DNA of 35,904 bases from CAZXSK01 sp964642855 (lineage in GTDB: Bacteria > Planctomycetota > Phycisphaerae > SM23-33). The translations under genes were made by a program, and so were the position numbers. Shown here one piece after another: positions 17,233 to 27,454 of the stretch. Location of the stretch: contig CAZXSK010000042.1 of the NCBI GenBank assembly GCA_964642855.1, positions 1 through 35,904 of the forward strand. Direction: 5' to 3'. The notes beneath the pieces are model-generated. The model was not told where the DNA came from, ran no database searches, and was given only the letters and a program-made list of their open reading frames with translations. Position 1 is the stretch's first letter. The number at the start of each line of letters is the position of its first letter.

Positions 17233-17236
<4 letters not shown>
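15623..17236 (-). CDS. GT39/ArnT-like membrane glycosyltransferase
   Basis: The predicted product is 537 residues with about 10-12 hydrophobic segments from residue 48 onward. MHPMRYDEAFTY at 71-82 places an Asp-Glu pair in the first outer loop, the hallmark of GT-C lipid-linked sugar transferases (PMT/ArnT/GT39 type). FNYGVPNNHVLHTVG follows, as in the family. It would use a polyprenyl-phosphate sugar at the periplasmic face; the acceptor is unknown. The frame runs open far upstream, but I chose the GTG at 17236. Its GTGA overlaps the helicase stop and GGAGGCGG precedes it, indicating translational coupling. The N-terminal 45 residues are Arg-rich and cytoplasmic. The soluble C-terminal 120 residues are unassigned. 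Confidence 0.75.
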
Positions 17237-19590
<2,354 letters not shown>

Positions 19591-19646
19591 GCTGGTCTCT
19601 TTCGTCGGACTACTCTATCGCCCGGTCTGATCTTCGCAACGAAATC

Positions 19647-22478
19647 TCACGTGTCTTCCTGTTGCCTGCGTCGGCGTCGGGCACGGGCGGCGAGGGAGTC
19701 GCCCAGCGAAATGCCCGGCTTGGCGGTGTCGCCCGTTTCTTCGCGATCGGGCGAATCCTGAGCCTGCGGACCCTCATCGTCTGCCTCGGCCGGCTCGTTG
19801 TGCTCCCGCTGGGAGGGCCTGCCGGGGAAGGATCTCGGCGTGCGCACGTGGCCGAGTTTCATCCCAGCCGGCGGTCCCGGGCGGGACGTGTACGGGTCGA
19901 GCCCGTCGAGGCCCATCTTCGTGGCGAGGCGTTTGTGCAGGTCGCGGTCCGCGGCGGAGCGTTTCTCGGCGCGTCGTGCGACGTCGGCCTGGTCGAGCGT
20001 GCTCTCGCTCTCGAGGGCGGGGTACTCGGTGCGGATGTCCGCATTGATCGCGTGGAACCGGCGGGGCTCGCGCATGCGTTCCAGCCGCCGCTGCAGCGCC
20101 TGCCGAACTCGGGCGTCGTCGGCTTCGGTGGTGTCCGACAGCGCCGCCGCATCGGGCAGGGCGAGGTTCTCACCGCCGGCCAGCACGCCTCGCAGGATCC
20201 ACACGGCTGCAGCCTTGGACGGGATCGATCCCTCGTGGCGTTCGACGTTCCACGTGGCGTACTGCCGAAGCGGCTTGCCCACGCAGCAGGGGCAGCCTTC
20301 GTCACAGGGGCAGGTTTCGATCGCCCGAAGCACGGCCGGCATGATGCGGTCGAGCTGTTCGTACGCCCGGGCGGTGAAGCCCAGCCCCAGGGGGTAGCGT
20401 TCGTAGATGAACACCGCATTCCAGGGCGAGTTGACGCTGCCGATCGTGTGCGAGAAGTCCAGCGTGTCGCACGTCATGAACAGCGGCAGGAGCATGCGCG
20501 TGGCGTAGCCGATCGCCCGCAGCCCGGCGTGGGCGTCGAGGCCGGCCCGGCGGACCTCGGCCATCAGGTCCTCGGGGGGCACGATCCAGAATGCATGGCT
20601 TTCCAGCGACATCGTCGGCAGGTCCAGCGGGTGTCGGGAGATGGCGTCGAGTTCGTAGAAGTGGATCTTCTCGTAGAACACCGTCCGGAAATACGCGGTG
20701 ACTTCGCCCCAGAACGCCCTGCCCGTGCCGAACGGCTTTTCGCGCAGGCAGTGATCGATGTGATGGATGTCGGTCCCGCCGATGGGCTGGGTGTAATAGT
20801 CGACCTCCACGCGTTTGACCCGCGCGAGATTGCGGTCGAGATCGAGCGACTCCACGCGGTACGTATCGCCCTGGTGCATGTAGATCGCGTGGGGATGCAG
20901 AATCGGCTGGGCGTCGAAGTTGTTTACCTCCCCGAGCACCTCGCCGGTGTCGACGTCCTCGATCAGCACGTTGGCGTCGGCGTAGTCCCGTAGGGACACC
21001 TCGTGCTGGGGCGTCTCCCCGGCTGCGTGATACCACTTGTCCTCGATGCGGGCGACCTTGCGGTTCTCTGCCAGCACGTCGAGCACCAGCGACGACCTCG
21101 GGCCGAAGAGTTCGGCGTCGGCGTCGGTGAGGGGCAGCTCGTGGGCTGCGCATCGCAGGTGCCCGGTCGTCACGAACGGGTTGTCGGGGTCGATCACCGC
21201 CTGCTCGATGGCGCGTTCGAAGAGATAGTCCGGCGAGGACAGGATGTACTGGTTGACGGCCGTGTCGAGCCCGACGAGGAACACCAGGGCGTCGCCGTCG
21301 CGCCGGCCGGCCCGGCCCGACTGCTGGAAGAAGCTCGCCAGCGTGCCCGGGTAGCCCACGAGGATGGCGGCGTCGAGGCTGCCGACGTCGATGCCCAATT
21401 CCAGCGCGCGGGTCGCGGAGACCCCCAGCAGCTCGCCGGAGAACAGTCTGCGCTCGATCTCGCGGCGATCCTCGGGCCTGTACCCGCCGCGGTACGGGGT
21501 GACCTTCGCAGCCAGGTGGGGCGCCGCGTCGCGGAGCGCGTCGACGACGTACCGGTGGATCATCTCGGCGGTCATCTTGGCCTTGGAGAACGTGATGGTT
21601 CCCGCCCCGGCCTGCACGAGCCTGCTCATCAGCTCGTGGGCTTCGACGTTCGCACTGCGACGCGACCGCCAGGTGGTCTCCCGGAACCGTGGTGGGTTCC
21701 ACAGCACGTACGTCCGCCGGCCCCGGGGGGAGGCGTCTTCCTCGATGGCCGTGAAAGGCTGGCCGGTGAGTCCCTCGGCCAGTTCGCGGGGGTTGGCGAT
21801 CGTCGCTGAACACGCCACGATCTGCGGGTCCGACCCGTAATGCCTGCACAGCCTGCCCAGCCGGCGGAGCAGATTGGCCATGTTCGAGCCGAAGATGCCG
21901 CTGTAAACGTGCAGTTCGTCGAGCACGAGTAGCTGCAGGTTGCTCAGCAGCTCGGCCCAGCGGGCGTGGTTGGGCATGACCGCTGCGTGGAACATGTCCG
22001 GGTTGGTCAGGATCGCCCGGCCTGCGTCGCGGAGCTTGCGGCGGAGGGTCGAGGGTGTGTCGCCGTCGTAGACGCCCGCGAGCACGTCGTCAAGGCCGGC
22101 AGCGTCCATCGACCGGCGGAGCGACTGGAACTGGTCCTGCGTCAGCGCCTTGGTGGGGAACATCATCAGCGCGCGGGCATCGGGATTTCCCTGGAGGGTC
22201 TGCAGCGCGGGCAGCTGGTAGCAGAGGCTCTTGCCTGAAGCGGTTCCCGTGGCGATGACGACGTTTTTCCCCTGCCGGACGGCCTGGAGGGCTTCGCCCT
22301 GGTGGCGGTACAGCCGATCGATGCCTTTTGCGCCCAGGGCGGCTGCCTGGGCGGGCGTCAGCGTCGGCGAGGGGTCGGCGTAGCGTGCGCTCCGGGCGGC
22401 CAGGCGACGGACGTGCACAATCTGCCCGCGGTATCCCTCGGCGGCTTCGAGTTGTTCCAGGAATGCATCGACGTCCAT
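19647..22478 (-). CDS. mrfA: DEAH/DExH helicase, MrfA (YprA) family, first copy
   Basis: The predicted product is 943 residues from the ATG at 22478, which lies 19 bp after the mrfB-like stop; a TTG 20 codons upstream would overlap mrfB and is less likely. It has TGTASGKS at 77-84, DELH at 187-190, CSATIANP, GRAGRRDG and the metal-binding CPCDEGCPCC cluster of the DUF1998 region. It exceeds the neighbouring paralogue by about 160 residues, mostly a polar tail ending SLAARARRRRRQQ. Adjacency to an MrfB-like nuclease makes it the likely functional counterpart of Bacillus MrfA, a 3'-5' DNA helicase in excision-type repair of crosslinks and adducts (family knowledge). Confidence 0.9.
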   Translation of the reverse strand: MDVDAFLEQLEAAEGYRGQIVHVRRLAARSARYADPSPTLTPAQAAALGAKGIDRLYRHQGEALQAVRQGKNVVIATGTASGKSLCYQLPALQTLQGNPDARALMMFPTKALTQDQFQSLRRSMDAAGLDDVLAGVYDGDTPSTLRRKLRDAGRAILTNPDMFHAAVMPNHARWAELLSNLQLLVLDELHVYSGIFGSNMANLLRRLGRLCRHYGSDPQIVACSATIANPRELAEGLTGQPFTAIEEDASPRGRRTYVLWNPPRFRETTWRSRRSANVEAHELMSRLVQAGAGTITFSKAKMTAEMIHRYVVDALRDAAPHLAAKVTPYRGGYRPEDRREIERRLFSGELLGVSATRALELGIDVGSLDAAILVGYPGTLASFFQQSGRAGRRDGDALVFLVGLDTAVNQYILSSPDYLFERAIEQAVIDPDNPFVTTGHLRCAAHELPLTDADAELFGPRSSLVLDVLAENRKVARIEDKWYHAAGETPQHEVSLRDYADANVLIEDVDTGEVLGEVNNFDAQPILHPHAIYMHQGDTYRVESLDLDRNLARVKRVEVDYYTQPIGGTDIHHIDHCLREKPFGTGRAFWGEVTAYFRTVFYEKIHFYELDAISRHPLDLPTMSLESHAFWIVPPEDLMAEVRRAGLDAHAGLRAIGYATRMLLPLFMTCDTLDFSHTIGSVNSPWNAVFIYERYPLGLGFTARAYEQLDRIMPAVLRAIETCPCDEGCPCCVGKPLRQYATWNVERHEGSIPSKAAAVWILRGVLAGGENLALPDAAALSDTTEADDARVRQALQRRLERMREPRRFHAINADIRTEYPALESESTLDQADVARRAEKRSAADRDLHKRLATKMGLDGLDPYTSRPGPPAGMKLGHVRTPRSFPGRPSQREHNEPAEADDEGPQAQDSPDREETGDTAKPGISLGDSLAARARRRRRQQEDT

Positions 22479-22497
22479 GTTCGCATTGTCCCGGGGC

Positions 22498-23493
22498 TCA
22501 CGAGCCCGGGGGGGGAAGGTGGGTGCAGATGTCGGCAAGGGTCACGAGGTCCAGCAGGTTGTGCTTGAGCACATCGACCATCACGGCGGCGTTGCCGGTG
22601 TGCACGTAGCCGTGGTAGGCGTCGGGAATCTGCGAGCCGGGGATGTCGCCGAAGCGCATCCGCCGGCAGACGACCCGCTCGATGGTCTGCAGCTTGCAGT
22701 TGGGCAGTGTGCGCTTCCACGCCCGCCTGCCGACGTGCAGCAGGTCGAGATGGGGCAGTTCGCGCGGGGCGGGGAGCCCCACCGCAGCCGATCGGGTGCG
22801 CACGTAGGGCATGTCGAAGCTCTTGCCGTTGAAGCTCACGAGCATGCCGCGCCCGTCGAGCAGCTCGTGGAACATCGCCAGCACCGCGCGCTCCTCGGCG
22901 TAGTTGCGCGCGAAGAACTGCCGGACGACCAGCCGCCCTGCTTCCGCGAACATCGCCCCGATGAGAAACAACGGCGTGGAGCCCAGGCCCGTGGTCTCCA
23001 GGTCGAAGAAGACCACCCCGTCCATGTCGATTGACGGAACCTGGTAATGTTCCAGCCAGCCCGCCACGGCTCCGGCCCGAGGCGACCACGCCTGCCCGAA
23101 GCGGTCGTCAAGGTCGGCTGCCCCATCGACCGAACCGGCCGGGGTGTCGATGACCCATGCCCGCCCGTGCTCACGGACGGTGACTTCCCTGCCCCCGGTT
23201 GCCTCGGCGAGGTCCACCGGCTTGCCCGGGGGCACGAACGTGCGCCGAGGGTGTTCCGGTGTGGACGGAATGTCGCGACGATAGATGATCCCGCCCTTCC
23301 CGCCGGACTCGCCGGCGTGTTCGGCGGGTACGGAAGGCGAAGCCGGCTTGCTTCGTCGTTGGCGGAGAGCACGTTTAAGATCGTCCAGCTCCGATCCGCT
23401 TTCTTCGCCGGAGGGCTCGGTATGTGCAGTCCCCGGGCCCTCGGGCGCGATGCGCCGGCGCAGCCTGCGGTGGATGTCGCTGGATTCGCTCAT
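22498..23493 (-). CDS. mrfB: RNase H-like exonuclease, MrfB (YprB) family
   Basis: The product is 331 residues. Residues 155-331 are a DnaQ/RNase H-like fold with VFFDLETTGL (D164, E166 as metal ligands), LVSFNGKSFDMPYVRTR (D227) and a final HNLLDLVTLADI. That arrangement is the DEDD exonuclease pattern of the YprB family. TLPNCKLQTIERVV before the last motif is also family-typical. The first 150 residues are polar and variable. Bacillus MrfB is a metal-dependent exonuclease acting with MrfA on mitomycin damage. The stop lies within a perfect GGGCTC/GAGCCC hairpin at the junction with the helicase gene, which may tune coupling. Confidence 0.9.
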   Translation of the reverse strand: MSESSDIHRRLRRRIAPEGPGTAHTEPSGEESGSELDDLKRALRQRRSKPASPSVPAEHAGESGGKGGIIYRRDIPSTPEHPRRTFVPPGKPVDLAEATGGREVTVREHGRAWVIDTPAGSVDGAADLDDRFGQAWSPRAGAVAGWLEHYQVPSIDMDGVVFFDLETTGLGSTPLFLIGAMFAEAGRLVVRQFFARNYAEERAVLAMFHELLDGRGMLVSFNGKSFDMPYVRTRSAAVGLPAPRELPHLDLLHVGRRAWKRTLPNCKLQTIERVVCRRMRFGDIPGSQIPDAYHGYVHTGNAAVMVDVLKHNLLDLVTLADICTHLPPPGS

Positions 23494-23618
23494 GATCTGC
23501 CGTCCGGGCCGGGGGATCTCCAGAACCCAAACGCCATGCTAACATTCCCGGGCGGGTCTGTCGAGCAAGGACTTGGTCCGCCGGGTGGGTTTTCCGCCGG
23601 TTCTGCCACCGAGGGCAG

Positions 23619-23780
23619 TCAGTCCAGCGGATCGAACTGGTCTTTTGTGGCGTAGCACATGGGGCAGACCCAGCCTTCGGGGAGGTCCTCAAACGCCGTC
23701 CCCGGCGGGATGTCGTTCATCGGGTCGCCCTTGGCGGGGTCATAAATGTAGCTGCACTGCGTGCAGATGTACCGGTCCAT
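23619..23780 (-). CDS. Rubredoxin
   Basis: This is a 53-residue iron protein with the two Cys pairs CTQC and CPMC that hold one Fe atom. The family blocks YIYDPAKGDP and the Trp before the second pair (EGWVCPMC) are present. It acts as a one-electron carrier in the cytoplasm, often in oxidative-stress or oxygenase pathways. I chose the second ATG (23780): the family normally begins M-x-R/K-Y-x-C, and TATAAC lies exactly 7 nt upstream, suggesting a leaderless message. An ATG two codons earlier is possible. It sits between metH and the mrf genes on the same strand. Confidence 0.95.
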   Translation of the reverse strand: MDRYICTQCSYIYDPAKGDPMNDIPPGTAFEDLPEGWVCPMCYATKDQFDPLD

Positions 23781-23787
23781 GGGCATG

Positions 23788-23793
23788 GTTATA
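23788..23793 (-). promoter_or_regulatory. -10 element just ahead of rubredoxin
   Basis: The minus strand reads TATAAC, 7 nt, ATG. The element is part of the palindrome GTTATAAC (23788-23795). A TTTCTCC stretch lies 19 bases further upstream, as it does 17 bases ahead of the Nudix -10. Confidence 0.4.
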
Positions 23794-23818
23794 ACGCATC
23801 GGCGGGCGGCGGGAGAAA

Positions 23819-26800
23819 TCAAACCGCGAAGTATTTCGCCTGCGGGTGGTGTGCAACGATCGCCGAGGTGGACTGCTCGGGAACCATCTCCATATTCTCG
23901 GTGAGCGTCACGCCAATGGCAGCCGGGTCGAGCAGATCGAACACGCCCCGGTGAGCGTCGAGGTCCGGACACGCGGGGTACCCGAAGCCGTACCTCGAGC
24001 CCTGGTAATCCTGCACGGCGTAGCCGGTGATATCGCTGGGCTTGCGGCTGGCGATGCCGAGTTCCTCGCGCATCACCTCGTGCCAATATTCGGCGAGGGC
24101 ATCGGTGATTTCCACGCCCAGCGCGTGGAGCATGAGGTAATCGTGGTATTCGTCGCCTTCGAACAGTTGGCGGGTGCGCTCGCTGATTTCCTCGCCGACG
24201 GTGGCTACGAAGAACCCCGCCACGTCCCCGCCTTCCTCTGCGGTGTGGTAGAAGTCGGAGATGCACAGGTGCGGGGGCTCGGACTGCCTGGGGAAGGCGA
24301 AGGCGTGTTCGGTCCCGTCGTGGTCGATGACGACCTCGTCGCCTTCCGAACGTGCCCGAAACCAGCCGTAGGCTACCTTCGGTCGGAGCCACTTCGCCTC
24401 GATGCACCGCCCGACGAGTTCGTCGTAGAGCGGACGGACCTTCTCGGCGACGAGCTGTTGATACTCGTCCTTGTCCATCTTCCCGCGACGGTAACCCCAC
24501 CGACCTCGGAACAGCGCCTGCTCGTTGACGTAGGGCAGCACCTTGCGGAGATCGATGTCGGTGACGTGGCGCGGGCCCCAGAACGGCGGCTGGGGCACGG
24601 GGTTGTCGCGGGCGACCTCGACGTTCTTCAGGCCGGGCTTCATCGCGGGGGTCTTGCGGTCGTCTTCGATGACGGTGGCCTGCAGGTTGCCCTGCTCAAG
24701 ATCCTGGATGGCGCGGAGTCCGGCGAAGGCGTCGGGACAGTATACCACGGGCTGGTCGTAGCCGGGCACGCAGTCCTGGGCGACGAACTTCCGGGTCAGC
24801 GCGGCCCCGCCCAGGAGAATCGGCACGTTCAGATTCGCCTCGCGGTAGGCGGGCATCGATTCCTTCATCACGATCGCAGACTTGACCAGCAGGCCCGACA
24901 GGCCGATCGCGTCGACCTTGTTGCGGCGGGCCTCGTCGATGATGGTCTCGGCGGGGATCTTCGTGCCGAGATTGATCACGCGATAGCCGTTGTTGGAAAG
25001 GATGATGTCCACGAGATTCTTGCCGATGTCGTGGACGTCGCCCTGGACGGTCGCCAGCAGGACCGTCAGGCCGTGCTCGTCCTCGACGCGCTCCATGTAG
25101 GGCTCGAGCAGGCCGACGCTGCGCTTCATGACCTCGGCGGATTGCAGCACGAAGGGCAGGAGCATCTCGCCCCGGCCGAACAGCTCGCCGACGTGGCGCA
25201 TGGCGGGTACGAGCACCTCGTTGATGATCCCGGTAGCCGTTCGCCTCCGCAGGAGGATCTGCACGAGATCCTCCAGGCCGTCACGATCGCCGGTGACGAC
25301 CTTGCGGGTGAGCTGCTGTTCGGGCAGACCGGCCGGCTGGTCGGCGGTGGCTTCGTTCTCTCCCGCCTGGTCGCTGCGGTCGGAGAAATGTTCGATCAAC
25401 GCCATCAGCGGGGTCTTGTCGGGGTCGTGCTGGCGGTCGTAGATCAGGTCCATCGCCAGCTGGCGGTCCTGCGGATCGATCTGCGCCAGAGGCTGGATCT
25501 TCGCGACGTCGACGATGGCGGCATCGAGCCCGGCCTGGACGGCTTCGTGGAGGAACACCGAGTTGAGCACCCGCCGCGCGGCCGGCGGCAGGCCGAAGGA
25601 AATGTTGCTCAGGCCCAGCACGGTGTGCACGCCGGGCAGTTCCTGCTTGATCCGACGAATGCCCTCGAGGGTTTCCATCCCGGCCGGCCGGAGGCTTTCG
25701 TCGCCCGAGCCGATGGTGAACGTCAAGGGGTCGAACAGCAGGTCGCCGGGCCGGAGGCCATGGTGTTCCACGGCCAGTTGATGGATCTTCCGGGCAGTGG
25801 CGAGCTTGTCGTCGGCCGTCATGGCCATGCCCTGTTCGTGGATGGTCAGCGCCACGACAGCCGCCCCGAATCGTCTGGCGGCGTCGCAGACGCGAGCGAG
25901 ATTCGCCCCGCCGTCTTCGAGGTTGATCGAGTTGATCACGCACCGTCCGGGGTGGAGCTTGAGGCAGGCTTCGATGACTTCGGGCGTGGTCGAGTCGATA
26001 ACCGCGGGGACCTTGACCGACTCGGCGAACAGGCGGATCATCTCGGACATGTCCGCCAGTTCGTCGCGGCCTGCGTAGGCGCAGCAGAGGTCCACCGCGT
26101 GGGCACCCTTTTCCTGCTGGTCGGTGCCCACCCGCAGGCAGGCCTGGTAGTCGTCGGCCAGCAGCAGCTCGCGGAATTTTTTCGAGCCGTTGGTGTTCGC
26201 GCGCTCGCCGATCATCAGCGGCGGGATGTCCTGGCGGATCTCGACGGCCTGGTAATTGCTGGCGATGCTCGGCGGGAAGCTCGCCTTTCGAGGAGCGGGG
26301 GAGATTTCCCCGACCGCTTCGGCCAGGGCGCGGATGTGCTCGGGCGTGGTTCCGCAGCAGCCGCCCACGATGGACACGCCTTCTTCGGCGACGAACCGGG
26401 CCACGTAGTCGGCGAATTTCTCCGGCGTCAGCGGGTAGACGGTCTGCCCGTCGACGACCTCGGGCATGCCCGCATTGGGGATTACGCTGATGCGTCCGGG
26501 CCAGTGCGTGGAGAGGTAGTGCACGTGCGAGGCCATCCTCTCCGGGCCGGTCGCGCAGTTCAGGCCGAGGGACAACAGGTCAAATGGTTCGAGCACGGCC
26601 GTGGCGGCTGCGACGTCGGCGCCGACGAGCATCGTGCCGGTGGTCTCGACGGTGATTGAGAGGCAGACGGGCACGCGGCGGCCTAGTTCGGCGAAGACGT
26701 CCTCGGCCGAGACGAGCACGATCTTGGCCTGCATGAGGTCCTGGCAGGTTTCGACGATCAGCAGGTCCACACCGGCGTCGACCAGGGACCGGATCTGCTG

Positions 26801-27211
26801 GCGGTACGAGTCGGCCATGGCATCGAAGGAGATGTGCCCGAGGGAGGGCAGCTTGGTCGACGGACCCAGCGACCCGGCCAGGAAGCAGTCTTCTCTGCCG
26901 GCCAGGGCGGCGCGGGCATTTCGGACGGCGGCTTGGTTGATTTCGTCGACGCGTCCCTGGAGCCCGTACTCGCTGAGCACGATCGAGCTGGCCCCGAAGG
27001 TATTGGTTTCGATGACGTTGGCCCCGGCGTCCAGGAACGAGCGGTGGAGTTCGATGACGGCCTGGGGGGCGGAGAGATTGAGGTACTCGTTGCATCCCTC
27101 GTTGCCTTCCCAGACGTCTTGGGGGAGGTCCATCTGCTGGATGTTGCTCCCGCAGGCTCCGTCGAAAATCAGGATCTCATGTTCTTGCAGGGGTTTGGCG
27201 ATGACAGTCAC
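23819..27211 (-). CDS. metH: Cobalamin-dependent methionine synthase
   Basis: The enzyme is 1,130 residues and transfers a methyl group from methyltetrahydrofolate to homocysteine via B12. All four modules are present. The homocysteine domain has zinc ligands C219 (LNCATGP), C285 and C286 (GGCCGTTPEH). The folate (pterin-binding) domain contains IGERANTNGSKKF. The B12 region has the ligand H727 in GDVHDIGKN, and the C-terminal AdoMet activation domain has RYGFGYPACPDL. I chose GTG 27211, preceded by GGGA, because the longer open frame lacks homology-like sequence upstream of VIAKPLQEHEIL. I saw no cobalamin or SAM riboswitch in front of it. It is divergent from ptsP. Confidence 0.97.
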   Translation of the reverse strand: MTVIAKPLQEHEILIFDGACGSNIQQMDLPQDVWEGNEGCNEYLNLSAPQAVIELHRSFLDAGANVIETNTFGASSIVLSEYGLQGRVDEINQAAVRNARAALAGREDCFLAGSLGPSTKLPSLGHISFDAMADSYRQQIRSLVDAGVDLLIVETCQDLMQAKIVLVSAEDVFAELGRRVPVCLSITVETTGTMLVGADVAAATAVLEPFDLLSLGLNCATGPERMASHVHYLSTHWPGRISVIPNAGMPEVVDGQTVYPLTPEKFADYVARFVAEEGVSIVGGCCGTTPEHIRALAEAVGEISPAPRKASFPPSIASNYQAVEIRQDIPPLMIGERANTNGSKKFRELLLADDYQACLRVGTDQQEKGAHAVDLCCAYAGRDELADMSEMIRLFAESVKVPAVIDSTTPEVIEACLKLHPGRCVINSINLEDGGANLARVCDAARRFGAAVVALTIHEQGMAMTADDKLATARKIHQLAVEHHGLRPGDLLFDPLTFTIGSGDESLRPAGMETLEGIRRIKQELPGVHTVLGLSNISFGLPPAARRVLNSVFLHEAVQAGLDAAIVDVAKIQPLAQIDPQDRQLAMDLIYDRQHDPDKTPLMALIEHFSDRSDQAGENEATADQPAGLPEQQLTRKVVTGDRDGLEDLVQILLRRRTATGIINEVLVPAMRHVGELFGRGEMLLPFVLQSAEVMKRSVGLLEPYMERVEDEHGLTVLLATVQGDVHDIGKNLVDIILSNNGYRVINLGTKIPAETIIDEARRNKVDAIGLSGLLVKSAIVMKESMPAYREANLNVPILLGGAALTRKFVAQDCVPGYDQPVVYCPDAFAGLRAIQDLEQGNLQATVIEDDRKTPAMKPGLKNVEVARDNPVPQPPFWGPRHVTDIDLRKVLPYVNEQALFRGRWGYRRGKMDKDEYQQLVAEKVRPLYDELVGRCIEAKWLRPKVAYGWFRARSEGDEVVIDHDGTEHAFAFPRQSEPPHLCISDFYHTAEEGGDVAGFFVATVGEEISERTRQLFEGDEYHDYLMLHALGVEITDALAEYWHEVMREELGIASRKPSDITGYAVQDYQGSRYGFGYPACPDLDAHRGVFDLLDPAAIGVTLTENMEMVPEQSTSAIVAHHPQAKYFAV

Positions 27212-27366
27212 TCCCGGCTTCTGTTTGCTGATGGTTCTGGGGCTTCCCCCCGCCACACGCGGTCGGGCTTGGGGCCCGGGCCAGTATACGCATCGGAAGC
27301 AACGACCGGAATCCCCAAGTGCGGGTTTGTCGGGATGGGCTGGGGTGATCTCAGCCGGCCAGGGCA

Positions 27367-27395
27367 TTGATCGATGGGGCGTTTTTTCCTATGCT
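27367..27395 (+). promoter_or_regulatory. Sigma-70-type promoter of ptsP
   Basis: TTGATC (27367-27372), a 17-base spacer and TATGCT (27390-27395) form a well-spaced promoter. It overlaps the upstream in-frame ATG at 27374, which argues that translation starts later, at GTG 27455. The leader would be about 53 nt. Confidence 0.55.
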
Positions 27396-27454
27396 TAGTC
27401 GGCAGGGAACACCGGCCGCTGGGCGTATCGGCGGTCCCAGGAGACGGGCACATC

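Noticed and set aside
23846..26659. 937-codon plus-strand open frame antisense to metH
   Set aside because: metH is unambiguous on the other strand; the frame is a GC-bias shadow.
27212..27454. Cobalamin or SAM riboswitch upstream of metH
   Set aside because: The leader is short and lacks the B12-box or SAM aptamer hallmarks. Only a TATACT-like -10 on the minus strand was seen, without a convincing -35.
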